DNA of 64,000 nt from Callorhinus ursinus (GCF_003265705.1 NW_020312904.1:5862940-5926939), one strand, 5' to 3'. Shown: positions 10,958 through 21,623, counted from the first letter of the stretch. Numbers and translations: made by a program. The notes: generated from the sequence alone by a model not told the origin.

Positions 10958-11395
10958 GGGGCCCCTGGGTGGCTCAGTTGGTTAAGTGTCTGCCTTCAGC
11001 TTGGGTCATGATCCCAGGGTCCTGGGATCGAGCCCCACAACGGCCTCCCTGCTCAGCAGGAAGCCTCCTTCTCCCTCTCCCTCTGCCTGCCACTGCCCCG
11101 CTAGTGCACACTCTTTCTCTCTCTGTGTGTCAAATGAATGAAAAAAAATCTTTTTTCTTTTTTTTTTTTTAAAAGATTTTATTTATTTATTTGACAGAGA
11201 CACAGTGAAAGAGGGAACACAAGCAGGGAGAGTGGGAGAGGAAGAAGCAGGCTCCCCGCTGAGCAGGGAACCCCATGCGGGCCTCGATCCTAGGACCCTG
11301 GGATCATGACCTGAGCCGAAGGCAGACGCTTAATGACTGAGCCACCCAGCCACCCCGAATAAAAAAAAAATCTTAAATTTTTTTTAAGTTATATA
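10958..11395 (+). mobile_element. CAN-type SINE split by another SINE
   Basis: Plus-strand copy starting directly after the A-rich tail of the preceding SINE. Its AATGAAAAAAAATCTT tail is interrupted at 11,153 by a minus-strand copy and resumes after 11,357. Confidence 0.9.
11153..11356 (-). mobile_element. CAN-type SINE, group A, nested in a SINE tail
   Basis: Minus-strand copy with ACAGAGACACAGTGAAAG body. The flanking GAAT(G)AAAAAAAATCTT duplication at 11,136-11,152 and 11,357-11,374 is the tail of the host SINE. The final bases of the head are mutated (CAGCCACCCC). Confidence 0.94.
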
Positions 11396-11399
11396 TGTA

Positions 11400-11495
11400 T
11401 AAATAACATATTCACTTCTTGTTTATGAGCTTTGTAAAAAGGAATCATAAGTAATCTGCATAGTCATTTTTACTGCTGAATAGTATTCCATTGTG
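11400..11495 (-). repeat. L1 fragment
   Basis: Contains 'CTGAATAGTATTCCATTGTG', a reversed L1 3' UTR hallmark. The remnant is short. Confidence 0.6.
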
Positions 11496-12112
11496 TGCAT
11501 TGTGTTAGTCAGGATTCTCCAGAGAAACAGAACCAATAGAATGTGCGTATCTCTAGAAAGAGAAGGAATTGGCTCACGTGGCTATGCAGACTGACAAGCC
11601 CAAATCTATAGTCTGGGCCAGCAGGCCCAAGACCTAGCAGAGACTGTGGTACAGCTCCAGGACCCTCCAAAGGCTGGCAGGTAGAGGATTCCCTCTTATT
11701 GGGGGAGGGTTTTTTTGTTTTTTGTTTTATTCTGTTCCTATCTTCAGCTGATTAGATTGTGGCCCTCCTACATTGTGGAAGGCAATCTACTGATTAAAAT
11801 GCTAATCTTGGGGCATCTGGGTGGCTCAGTTGGTTGTGTCCAACTCTCTCAGGATCATGAGATTGAGCCCTGTCTTGGGCTCTGTGCTCAGCGGGGAGTC
11901 TGCTTGTCCCTCTCCCTCTGCTTCTCCCCCTGCTCTTTCTCTCTCTTCCCCCCCCCCAGTAAAAAAATTAAATAAGATAAAATGTTAATCTTACTCAAAA
12001 ACGCCCTTGCAGAAACACCCGGAGTAGTGTTTGATCAAATACCTGGGCACTTTGTGACCCAATTAAATTGACACGTAAAATTAATCACATGGATAAACAT
12101 CCTCTCCCAAAC
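11496..12112. repeat. Dispersed mammalian repeat of unassigned family
   Basis: Begins 'TTAGTCAGGATTCTCCAGAG', a start seen repeatedly in mammalian genomes, and ends with AATTGACACGTAAAATTAATCACAT. A SINE at 11,810-11,978 splits it. I cannot name the family with certainty. Confidence 0.5.
11810..11978 (+). mobile_element. CAN-type SINE, shortened
   Basis: Plus-strand copy with a degenerate middle and a C-rich tract before a mixed A tail. The TSD AAAATGCTAATCTT (11,796-11,809) recurs with one change at 11,979-11,992. Confidence 0.92.
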
Positions 12113-12129
12113 TGACTATTGTCACACTT

Positions 12130-12321
12130 TTTTTTAAAAATTATTTTTTATTTTTATTTAACATTCATTTGAGAGCGAGAGAGCATGCTCATGGGGAGGG
12201 ACAGAGGAAGAGGGAGAAAGAATCCCAAGCGGACTCCCGTGCTCAGCACAGGACCCTGAGATCATGACCTGAGCCTAAATCAAGAGTCAGATGCTTAATG
12301 GACTGAACCACCCAGGGGCCC
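12130..12321 (-). mobile_element. CAN-type SINE, older copy
   Basis: Minus-strand copy with diverged body (GAGAGCGAGAGAGCATGC) and head CCACCCAGGGGCCCC. The TSD CTATTGTCACACTT is at 12,116-12,129 and, with change, at 12,322-12,335. Confidence 0.9.
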
Positions 12322-12758
12322 CTATTGTCATGCTTATTAATTGTACCCATCTAGGAGCTGTCAAATGTTCCTTTCATTCTGGCCTTAATTTACCTCTCCC
12401 TGGTTACTGATGAGGATGAGCATCTTTTCATATAGGTGTTAGCAATTCACGGGTTCTCTTTGGTGATACGTCCAATGAGTCTTTTCCTGTACTTTTCTTG
12501 GGTTGTCTGTACGTCTGTGGCCGTACTACCCTGAACGCGCCCAAACTCGTCTGTATTTTTCTTGTTGATTTGTGTTGGTTCTTCATACTGCATAGAAGCC
12601 AGTTTGTTGGTTCTGTGAGATACAGATATCACCTCCTACCTTGTCCATGTGTTTCTACTGTCATCGTGCTATCTTTTGTTAAACGTTTTTAATTTCAGTG
12701 CAGTTCACTATTATTAATCTTCTCTTTAATGATCGGTATTTTTAATGATTTTTTAAAG

Positions 12759-12943
12759 AAGATTTTATCTATTTATTTGCCAGAGAGAGAGCATGCGTGC
12801 ACAAGCATGGGGAGCAGCAGGCAGAGGGAGAAGCAGGCTCCCCGCTGAGCAAGGAGCCCGATACGGGGCTCGATCCCAGGACCCTGGGATCATGACCCGA
12901 GCTGAAGGCAGATGCTTAACTGACTGAGCCACCCAGATGTCCC
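12759..12943 (-). mobile_element. CAN-type SINE
   Basis: Minus-strand copy with 'GAGAGAGCATGCGTGCAC' body. The 19-bp TSD is at 12,740-12,758 and 12,944-12,962 with one mismatch. Confidence 0.94.
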
Positions 12944-12970
12944 TTTTAATGACTTTTTAAAGGAAATCCT

Positions 12971-13180
12971 GGGGGCACCTGGGTGGCTCAGTCCGTTAAG
13001 TGTTGGACTCTTGGTTTCGGTTCAGGTCGTGATCTCGGTCCTGGGATCAAGCCCCACATCGGACTCCAAGCTCAGCATGGAGTCTGCTTTAGATTCTCTC
13101 TCTCTTTCTCCCTCTCCCTCTGCCCCTCCTGCTCGTGCTATCTCTTTCTCTCAAATAAATAAAATCTTGAAGAAAAGATA
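12971..13180 (+). mobile_element. CAN-type SINE
   Basis: Plus-strand copy of the older type with 'TTGGACTCTTGGTTTCGG' after the head. The TSD AAGGAAATCCT (12,960-12,970) recurs with one change at 13,181-13,191, overlapping the duplication of the previous SINE. Confidence 0.92.
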
Positions 13181-13754
13181 AAGGGAATCCTTCCTTGTCT
13201 TGAGGTCATAAAGATATACTTTGTTTTCTTTTAACCACTTTAAAGTTTTGCTTTTCACATTAAGCCTTAGTCTGTCTGAAGTTGATTTTTGTAATTGATT
13301 TTTGCATGAAGTAGGAATCCAATTTTATTTTCTTCCGTTTGTATGACTGGTTGAGTCTGTATCACTACTGAGAGGCCCCGCTGTGCCTTGGGACACCACC
13401 TCTGTCACAAAGGGGTTTAGAAATATGTGTGGATCCATCCGTTTCTTTGCTTTTTTTTGTTGTTGTTAAATTTTACTTTTCTTTGCACTAAAGTATGCAT
13501 AATATAAAATTTACCATTTTAACCATTTTAAATTATACAGTTCTGTGGCATTAAGTACATTTACATTGCTGTGCAATCACCACCACAATCCATCTCCAGA
13601 ACTTTTTCATCTTCCCAACCTGAATCTCTGTCCCCATTAAACAACTCCCCATTCCTCTCTACCTCTTCTAGCCCTGTGGGTCTGTTTCTGGTCTGTACCT
13701 GATCAACATATCACTACTAGAGGCGACCCTCCCTTCTTCCATTCTGACTTTTAT

Positions 13755-13958
13755 TTATTTTATTTTAAAGATTTATTTATTTATTTATTTCAGAGAGAGA
13801 ACAAGTGGGGGAGGCAGAGGGAGATGGAGAGAGAATGTCAAGCAGACTCCATGCTGAGTGTAGAGCCCAACTCAGGGCTGGATCCCAGGACCCCAAGATC
13901 GTGACCTGATCCAAAACCAAGAGTCGGATGCTCAACTGACTGAGCCACCCAGGCGTCC
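13755..13958 (-). mobile_element. CAN-type SINE, older copy
   Basis: Minus-strand copy with the older AAGCAGACTCCATGCTGAG and AACCAAGAGTCGGATGC segments. The TSD CCATTCTGACTTTTAT at 13,739-13,754 recurs with one change from 13,959. Confidence 0.93.
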
Positions 13959-13974
13959 CCATTCTGCCTTTTAA

Positions 13975-14409
13975 TAAAAGTATTTTGGTTTTAATTTCCT
14001 TATGAGTGAACCACAAGGATGGACAGAGACTCTCTAAGTGGATCTCTGTATCCCTTAAAATTAGCATTTTATGGTGAGCATGTGATGAGAGCTTAACAAG
14101 TGCTAATAATTGAGTACTGGTATTGGGTTTTGAATGAGTTAGTAAGTTAAACTCACTCAGGTTCGGACCTGTGAGAGTGATACAAGAGTGTCAGAATAGG
14201 AAGAGATACCCCCTTCATAACAGCATGGAGGTTATGGCGGAGTGTAGTAGCCAAGTGGATTTGCTGACTCTCCCTGACCCACCTTCTGGTACAGCCTCCT
14301 TGAAGGTCAGCTGGGTCTGCAGAACAGGTATGTTTGCTCCAGATGGCTGCCTTGCATTGGTCTGCAGTGGAGAGAGAAGGAAAAGAGGCCTAATTTCCAT
14401 TGCTTATGA
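13975..14409. other. Unassigned stretch
   Basis: No supported gene. A 61-codon minus frame and an 89-codon plus frame overlap and resemble nothing I know. Confidence 0.45.
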
Positions 14410-14646
14410 TCTTTTTTTTTCCTTTTTGCTTTGTTCTTGAAGTATAGCTGATGTACAGTGTTATATTAGTTTCAGGTGCACACATAGGGATTTGACAGTT
14501 TTACACATTATGCAGCGCTCACCAGGATAAGTGTAGTCACCATCTGTCACCATACAATGTTAATAACAGTATTAAATTGACTGTATTGCCTATGCTGTAT
14601 TTTTAGGTCTGTGACTTATTTATTTTATAACTGGAAGTTTGTACCT

Positions 14647-14843
14647 TTTTAAATATTTTTATTTATTTTAGAGAGCATGGCAGGAAAGGGCAGAGGGAGA
14701 GGGGGAGAGGGTCTCAAGCCCGCTGCACTGAATGTGGAGCCCATTGAGCCCATCGCGGGGTTCGATCCCAGGACCCTGAGATCATGATCTGAGCCAAAAC
14801 CAAGAGCAGGATGCTTAACGGACTGAGCCACCCAGGCGCCCCA
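14647..14843 (-). mobile_element. CAN-type SINE, older copy, nested in L1
   Basis: Minus-strand copy inside the L1 3' UTR. The TSD GAAGTTTGTACCT is at 14,634-14,646 and 14,844-14,856. The body lacks the long GA tract. Confidence 0.94.
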
Positions 14844-15053
14844 GAAGTTTGTACCTCTTAATGTCCTTCACCTGTTTTGCCCATCCCTGCACCTACCTCC
14901 CTTCTGGCAACCACCAGTTCTCAGAGTCTATGAGTCTATTTCTATTTTTTGTTTTGTTTTTTAGATTCCACATATAAGTGAAATCATACGGTATTTGTCT
15001 TTCTCTGACTTATTTCACTTAGCATAATGCTCTCTGGGTCCATCCATGTTCTT

Positions 15054-15246
15054 TTTTTGTTTTTTTAAAGATTGACTTATTTGCGAGAGAGAATGAGAGA
15101 TAGCGAGCACGAGAGGGAAGAGGGTCAGAGGGAGAAGCAGACTCCCTGCCGAGCAGGGAGCCCGATGCGGGACTTGATCCCGGGACTCCAGGATCATGAC
15201 CTGAGCTGAAGGCAGTCGCCTAACCAACTGAGCCACTGAGGCGCCC
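15054..15246 (-). mobile_element. CAN-type SINE, group B, nested in L1
   Basis: Minus-strand group B copy inside the L1 3' UTR. The TSD TCCATCCATGTTCTT is at 15,039-15,053 and, with one change, at 15,247-15,261. Confidence 0.95.
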
Positions 15247-15302
15247 TCCATCCATATTCTTGCAAATGGCAAAATCTCATTCTTTTTTATGGCTGTGATA
15301 TT

Positions 15303-15304
<2 letters not shown>

Positions 15305-15333
<29 letters not shown>
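15305..15333. repeat. (GT)n microsatellite
   Basis: About 14 uninterrupted TG units within the L1 3' UTR. Confidence 0.9.
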
Positions 15334-16448
15334 CTAGATAGAGATACATACATATATCACATCTTTCTTACCTGTTCATGTATTGATGGACACTTGGATT
15401 GCTTCCATATCTTGGCTATTGTAAATAATGCTGCAGTAAACATAGGGGTGCATGTATCTTTTTGATTTAGTGTTTTCGTTTTCTTGGGTAAATACCCAGC
15501 AGTGGAATTATTGGATCACGTAATATGTCTATTTTTAATATTTGGAGGAACCTTCATACCATTTCCCACAGTGGTTACACCAGTTTACATTCCTACCAAC
15601 AGTGCATGAGCGTTCCTTTTTCACTGCATCCTCGCCGACACCTGTTTCTTGTTCTTTTGATTTTAGCCCTTCTGACAGGTGTGTGATATCGCACAGTGAT
15701 TTTTATTTGCATGTCTCTGATGGTTAGTGATGTTGAACATCTTTTCATGTGTCTGTTGGCCATCTGTATGTCTTATTTGGACAAATGTCCTATTCAGTCC
15801 TCTGCTCATTTTTAATTTAATTAATTAATTGGTGGTGTTGTGTAAGTTCTTTATTTTGGATATTGACCCCTTTCCAGATCTATCACTTGCAAATATCTTC
15901 TTCCATTCAGTAGGTTGCCTTTCTGCTTTGTTAATGGTTTTTGTTTTTTGTTTTTCCCTTGCCATGCAGGAGCTTTTTATTTTGGGGTAGTCCCAATAGT
16001 TTATTTTTCCTTTTGTTTCCCTTGCCTGAGGAGACAGATCCATAAATATGATGCTAAGGCTGATAGCCAAAAGTTTACTGCCTATGTTTTCTTTTAGAAG
16101 TTCTATGGTTCAGGTCTCATATTTAGGTCTTTAATCCATTTTGAATTTATTTTTATGTATTGTGTAAGAAAGTGGTCCATGTAGCTGTCCAGTTTTCCCG
16201 ACACCATTTATTGAAGAGACTGTCTTTTCCCCATTGGATATTCTTGCCTCCTTTGTCAAGGATTAACTGACCATATAAGTGTGGGTTTATTTCTGGGCTC
16301 TTTATTCTGTTCCATTGATCTGTTTGTTTTTGTGCCGGTTCCATACTGTTTTGATTACCACAGCTTTGCAGTGTATCTTAAAACCTGGGATTGTGATGCC
16401 TCCAGCTTTGTTCTTGCTTATGATGTTTTAATGATGATCTCCACCCAG

Positions 16449-16663
16449 GGGCGCTTGGGTGGCTCAGTTAGTTAAGCGACTGCCTTCGGCTTAGGTCATG
16501 ATCCCAGGGTCCTAGGATGGAGCCCCGCTTCAAGCTCCCTGCTCTGCAGGAGTCTGCTTCTCCCTCTCCCTCTGCTCTCTCCTCCCTGCCTCTCCCCACC
16601 CCCTCCCGCCCTGCTTGTGCTAGCTCTCTCTCTTTCAAGTGAATAAATAAAATCTTTAAAAAA
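16449..16663 (+). mobile_element. CAN-type SINE
   Basis: Plus-strand copy at the truncated end of the L1. The 19-bp TSD AATGATGATCTCCACCCAG (16,430-16,448) recurs with one change at 16,664-16,682. Confidence 0.95.
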
Positions 16664-16805
16664 AATGATGATCTCCGCCCAGACAAGAAGCCTGTGTTTG
16701 ACACTTCCTAGAGTGCCCTCCAGGAAGAGCACTCTACTGTTTTCTCCTGGAGAGGAGTTAGGCATTGTGTTAACAGACCAGGAGAATCGAGAGAAAAACC
16801 CTTCC

Positions 16806-17007
16806 GGGGCGCCTGGGTTGCCCAGTCTGTTAAGCATCTGACTCTTGATTTTGGCTCAGGTCATGATTTCAAGTGATCTCAGGGTCATGAGATCAAGCCC
16901 CGCATCCAGCTCTGTGCTGGGCATGAAGCCTGCTTAAAATCCACCCCCCCCCCCATCACCATGCTCGCTCACTTGCTCTCTCTCTCTCTCTCTCAGAAAA
17001 AGAAAGG
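16806..17007 (+). mobile_element. CAN-type SINE, older copy with poly-C
   Basis: Head GGGGCGCCTGGGTTGCCCAG, an 11-base C run at 16,944-16,954, then (TC)n. The TSD AAAACCCTTCC (16,795-16,805) recurs with one change at 17,008-17,018. Confidence 0.92.
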
Positions 17008-17018
17008 AAAATCCTTCC

Positions 17019-18735
17019 TCATGGAAATCAGTGGAGAGGTAGATGGAATACAAATAAAATTCATATTCGATTAATAGATGAGTATGTTGCATGTGGTACC
17101 TGTCATCTGGTGCTCATGGGAAAGAGCTGTGGGGGGGTGGACAATAAAGGCACTGGCTCCTTGGTGGAATTGGCTTTTTGTTCTCTTATACCTAGGTCTT
17201 AGTGGGCCAGATGGAGGGCAACCAGAAGGGGAGTGGATAGAGAGATTTGGAGGCAAGGAGACTTAGATTTTGGGACAAGATGGGCTGTCAGGTATCAGAC
17301 CAGGTGTTTTGTCTTATTTAATCCTCTCAGCAAGCTGAGAGGTGGGAGGTGCTGGTCCTCTTTTTACAGTTGAGCAACCCACCCCCCTGGGCATCTGGGG
17401 TAGGCTGCTATGCCTGGCACTGGTGTGGGGCTTGCCAAACCTGGTGAGCCCGGGCACACGGCCCGAGAGCTTGCCCTTGAAGTCTGAACTATTGAATGTG
17501 TAAAGTCCAAGGCGTATTTGGAGAGTTTCTAATTCAATAAAACATTTAAAAAATGAATGGAAAAAGCATATGTGGCCTTTTTCCTCAATGTGAAGTTGAA
17601 GAGCGAAGCCTCAGTGGAAGGCTGTCGGTCAGTGGCACTATTGTACAGATTCCTGGTTGCATAATTCAGAGCACTGGGGAAGTTTTGACCTGAGTTTTGC
17701 AAGACATTCTTCAATTACTGGATAAATAGAAGTAATGAAGCTGCTCATCAGTGGGAAGCATGGCAGATTCTGTCGTTTTCAAACTGTTGTTTCGGAGAAC
17801 AAATACAACTTTTTTTTAATTCTCTCTTTTTTTTTTTAAAGGATTGCTTCAAAAAATCACTGCTGGTTTTCTCTCTTTGTCTTTCAGTAATTTTGTTGCA
17901 GGGCATTTGGGCAGGAATATTTCACATAAATTCTTCCTTGAGCTGACCTTCAGGTGCAAGACGTTTGCTCAGGTGCCCAGGCAGACAGCTGGCTGCTCTG
18001 ACTCTAGCCATAGAAGTTTTCTTAAATCCCGTTCAGAATGAATTAAATCTGCACATGTGATTCATACTTTGAAAACCAGGTGTGTGCTTTTATCTCTAGA
18101 ATTGTGTCCTGTTTCAAACAAAGGAAGGTACTCTTATAAAGAAGCACACTATTTATATTAAGTGCAAAGCTATTTAAAAGCATGGGTGCATTTTCAGTCA
18201 TTGTGAGGCGGTGGACTCAGTCCTTCCAAGCGTGGTCTCCTGGTCGGAAAGACCAAGGCAGAATCCTGCTGCTTCCAGCCCATCCCCTGTGCAGGGCCAC
18301 AGCTTCCGATTTCCTAGTGCCGTTTTGATCACGGCTCATCTTTTCTCTAGATACATAAAAAAAAATTTTTTAAAACTGAATTATATGGTGGTATGTAATA
18401 ACCTCCTCCTTTTATTGGTTTCACTCAGTGAGTTCGCAGACCCTCAGAACTTGCTGCATGAATGAAGAGAGGCGCTGGAGGGGAGAGGTAAGGCAGGGTG
18501 GGGTGGGGGAGACCAGGCAGGGCAGTTTTGTGGTTTGGAAGTCACTCTGTCGGCCCAGTTCATTATCGCAGCCAGATGCTTCGTGTCCTGTGGTGTGCTC
18601 CATCAGCTACCTCGAGTGGCCTTCAGCTTACAGGGGCCCTCCCTTCATTTCAAGGTGCTTCCTTTCTTTGAGGCAGTTTCGCAGATTGTTTCATTTCTTT
18701 ATATGCTTCATCTTCCCTGGCTGAACTTTGTTTCA
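17019..18735. other. Mostly unique DNA
   Basis: No supported gene. A MIR-like piece ('TTATTTAATCCTCTCAGCAA', then CTTTTTACAGTTGAGCAAC) lies at about 17,305-17,385. At 17,884-17,952 a TTTGTCTTTCAG acceptor-like site and a CAG|GTGCAAG donor-like site enclose an open 66-nt stretch; this is weak and unrecognised. Confidence 0.45.
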
Positions 18736-18747
18736 TTTTATTCATTT

Positions 18748-18956
18748 ATTTATTTTTATTTATTTATTTTTTAAAGATTTTATTTATTTGAGAGAGAGAG
18801 AATGACAGATAGAAAGCACGAGAGGGAAGAGGGTCAGAGGGAGAAGCAGACTCCCCTCTGAGCAGGGAGCCCGATGTGGGACTCGATCCCGGGACTCCAG
18901 GATCATGACCTGAGCCGAAGGCAGTTGCTTAACCAGCTGAGCCACCCAGGCGCCCC
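18748..18956 (-). mobile_element. CAN-type SINE, group B
   Basis: Minus-strand copy. The duplication TTTTATTCATTT is at about 18,736-18,747 and 18,957-18,968. It inserted beside the tail of an older SINE. Confidence 0.93.
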
Positions 18957-18968
18957 TTTTATTCATTT

Positions 18969-19096
18969 TATTTTTTAAGTAGGCTCCACACCCAGTGTGG
19001 AGCCCAGGGCAGGGCTCGAACTCATGACTCTGAGGCCAAGACCTGACCTGAGATCAAGAGTCAGACACTTACCCGACTGAGCCACTCAGGCACTGC
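18969..19096 (-). mobile_element. Older short CAN-type SINE
   Basis: Minus-strand short form without the GA-rich body: TTTTTAAGTAGGCTCCAC, GGGCTCGAACTCATGACTC and CGACTGAGCCACTCAGGCAC. Confidence 0.85.
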
Positions 19097-19127
19097 CTCC
19101 CCCTGGCTGCATTTTCAAATGAAGACC

Positions 19128-19309
19128 TCAGGGCACTTGGGTGGCTTAGTTGGTTAAGCGCCTGACTTGATTTTTGGCCCTGGTAGGCAGGCTCAGTGGG
19201 AAGTGTGCTTGAGGTCCTCTCCCTCTGCCCCTCCCCCCAGTTATGCATCCTCTCTTTCTCTCTCTCTCTTTCTCTCTCTCTCTCTAAAATAAATAAATCT
19301 TAAAAAAAT
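19128..19309 (+). mobile_element. CAN-type SINE with internal loss
   Basis: Plus-strand head GGGCACTTGGGTGGCTTAG, a missing central segment, then a long (CT)n and A tail. The TSD AAATGAAGACC (19,117-19,127) recurs with one change at 19,310-19,320. Confidence 0.9.
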
Positions 19310-19384
19310 AAATGAAGCCCACATTGCCATTGACTCTTTCTTGTGAAGGATAGAATGAATATTTATTAGCCAGTTAAATTTTTT

Positions 19385-20120
19385 ATATTATTTCTGTGAT
19401 AAACTTTTTATTTTGGAAAAAATTTAGGTATACAGAAAAGTTGCAAAGACAATACAGAGCATTCCCATATACTTTTCACCTAGTTTCCCCTAATGTTAAC
19501 ATCTTATGTAACTGCAGCACAGTTGTCAAAATGAAGAATTTCACATCGGTGCAGTGTTACTAACTAAACTACAGATTTGACTTGGATTTCACTGGTTTTT
19601 CCACTGTGATTCTGTCTGTTCCAGGATCCAGTCCAGGATATCACATTGGGTTCAATTGTCCTGTCTCCTTGGTCTCCGTCTGTGACGGTTTCTGTGTTAT
19701 TTTTTGCGACCTTGACAATTTTGAAGAGTGCTAGTTAGATATTTTGTGGAATGTCCCTCAATTTGGGTTTGCCTCATTTTTTTTTTCTTCTTCTTCTTCA
19801 CATTATTGGACTGGGCTTAATGAGTTTTGGGGAAGAATACTGCAGAGGAGAAGTGCCGTCCTTATCACATGGTATCAGGAAGTGCAGTGATGTCAGCACG
19901 ACTTACCCCTGGTGAGGCTCATCTTGCGGGCTTGGTATTTTTATTCCTTGGGTTTACACATGTTTTACGTGGGCTCTGGTTCCCCATAAAGTTGCCATTC
20001 CCTTCAGGTGAGGACCTCTGCTCTGCTTGCTTTGTGTCTCCTCTTCCCAGAATGAGGACTTGTGCTGTTGACCTGCCAGGTCACGTAAAAACACATTTGG
20101 GCCGCATGATGCCATGAGCA
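19385..20120 (-). repeat. L1 3' UTR remnant (minus strand)
   Basis: Reversed old L1 3' UTR: 'TACAGAAAAGTTGCAAAGAC', 'AGTTTCCCCTAATGTTAACA', 'TTCCAGGATCCAGTCCAGGA' and 'GGAATGTCCCTCAATTTGGG'. The 96-codon plus frame inside it is not a gene. Confidence 0.7.
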
Positions 20121-20732
20121 TTTAACAATTTTCACAATCACAGGTGAAACGAGATTGGTCCTCTGTTGATAATTGCTGAAACTAAGCATTATTATTCTAG
20201 TCTCTACTTTTTATACATTTGACATTTTCCATAAAAGATGAAGAGGAAAACACTTCCAGCCTACAGACATAATGAATCCCAGATTGTTTTGATAGTGTAG
20301 GTGTTTGGTATTGGTTGTTGCCAGAGTTGTTCAGGCTGTTACTCCTCTTAAAGGTATTTGGTTCTTCCCCAAGGTCTCCATAGGAAGAAGAACTGTGTGT
20401 AAACCATTGTTAAGTGGTACTGCTAAAAATTATATAGTAATATTTCTCAACATCTTTGAGGAAGCAAAATAATTGGTGTGCCATCAGAAAATAATTCTGC
20501 ATAAAATGAGGTTACAGATTAGTTGAAATACATTTGTGGAACAGAAATAAAATCTTTACTATTTATTGTCATTAATTTGTTGGAAAGAGTATCTGAATCT
20601 AACAGATTTGGGACACGGCCTATTTCTTGTAAGTGCACTATTTTGACATTACCAAGTGTGAGTCTGGTGTTTCAGTAAGTGTAGCAGAGAGATACTGATA
20701 ACCATTTAAAGATCCTATTTCCCCCTCCTGAG
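20121..20732. other. AT-rich unassigned stretch
   Basis: No gene or RNA seen. AT-rich DNA with short A/T runs. Confidence 0.45.
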
Positions 20733-20748
20733 CCTCAAGACATTTTTT

Positions 20749-20962
20749 ATTTTTTTATTTTTATTATTTATTTATTTATTTTTAAAGATTCTATCCATTT
20801 ATTTGACAGAGAGAGCACAAGTAGGCAGAACAGCAGGGAGAGTGAGAGGAAGAAGCATGCTTCCCGCTGAGCAGGGAGCCCGATGTGGGACTCGATCCCA
20901 GGACTCTGGGATCATGACCTGAGCCGAAGGCAGCCGCTTAACGACTGAGCCACCCAGGCGCC
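20749..20962 (-). mobile_element. CAN-type SINE
   Basis: Minus-strand copy with GACAGAGAGAGCACAAGTAG body. The TSD CCTCAAGACATTTTTT is exact at 20,733-20,748 and 20,963-20,978. Confidence 0.95.
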
Positions 20963-21288
20963 CCTCAAGACATTTTTTTTAATAGGTGGGGAATTGTAAG
21001 TGAATTTGGAGGGCGTGTACTGGGGGGACAAGCACAAAAGGACCCAGGGTCTGGGTGAGCTCACTCTTGGTGTTCCCCTCCCATTAACCTGCAAACACGC
21101 GGTCCCAGAGTGAGGAGTTGTGAAAATGAACACTGTCACAAAGCGTAGTAAGCACACTGGGTGCCACATTTTCAGACCACATCTTGGCCCTGGAAGTCAT
21201 TACTCTCAGCTGTTTATAAAATTTCCCCCAACCCTAATCCAAGTGCATAGGTACTGTCACAGGACCTTCTGACCTGTCAGAGGTCTTT

Positions 21289-21607
21289 TTTTTTTTTTAA
21301 GATTTTATTTATTTAGGGCGCCTGGGTGGCTCAGTCGGTTAAGCGACCGCCTTCGGCTCAGGTCATGATCCTGGAGTCTCGGGATCGAGTCTCGCATCGG
21401 GCTCCCTGCTCGGCAGGGAGTCTGCTGATTTATTTATTTATTTGAGAGAGAGAGAATGAGAGATAGAGAGCACGAGAGGGAGGAGGGTCAGAGGGAGAAG
21501 CAGACTCCCTGCTGAGCAGGGAGCCCGATGCGGGACTCGATCCCGGGACTGCAGGATCATGACCTGACCCGAAGGTGGTCGCTTAACCGATTGAGCCACC
21601 CAGGCGC
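21289..21607 (-). mobile_element. CAN-type SINE, group B, carrying an inverted SINE head
   Basis: Minus-strand copy with TSD CCTGTCAGAGGTCTTT at 21,273-21,288 and 21,608-21,623 (its terminal C bases overlap the duplication). Just inside the poly-T end it is interrupted by a plus-strand SINE head (21,316-21,426). Confidence 0.94.
21316..21426 (+). mobile_element. Truncated SINE head forming an inverted repeat
   Basis: A 111-bp plus-strand head (GGGCGCCTGGGTGGCTCAGT ... GGGAGTCTGCT) without CT tract or A tail. By eye it is the near-perfect reverse complement of 21,499-21,609 in the host SINE, with under ten mismatches and a loop of about 72 bases. TTTATTTATTTA flanks both sides. Confidence 0.9.
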
Positions 21608-21623
21608 CCTGTCAGAGGTCTTT

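Larger units (their letters stand above)
12336..13740 (-). repeat. L1 remnant (minus strand), split by SINEs
   Basis: Reversed L1: GATGAGCATCTTTTCATATAGG, 'CTTGTTGATTTGTGTTGG', CTGAAGTTGATTTTTG and the antisense 3' UTR 'CACCACAATCCATCTCCAGA'. SINEs at 12,759-12,943 and 12,971-13,180 interrupt it. Parts may come from more than one L1. Confidence 0.65.
14410..16447 (-). mobile_element. 5'-truncated L1 (minus strand) with nested SINEs
   Basis: Poly-T at 14,411-14,420 marks the A tail of a minus-strand L1. Moving right come the antisense 3' UTR ('TTAGTTTCAGGTGCACACA', 'TGGCAACCACCAGTTCTCA') and the reversed ORF2 3' half ('TTGGCTATTGTAAATAATGC', 'GGAATTATTGGATCACGTAA', 'CACCATTTATTGAAGAGACT'). 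It stops near 16,420 just after 'CCTCCAGCTTTGTTCTTG', so the reverse transcriptase N-terminal part, ORF1 and 5' UTR are missing. Stops break the ORF2 frame. SINEs at 14,647 and 15,054 and a GT microsatellite at 15,305 lie inside. Confidence 0.88.

Noticed and set aside
17884..17952. 66-bp stretch between TTTGTCTTTCAG and CAG|GTGCAAG
   Set aside because: Only one frame is open, the peptide is unrecognised, and splice-like pairs at this spacing are expected by chance in 64 kb.
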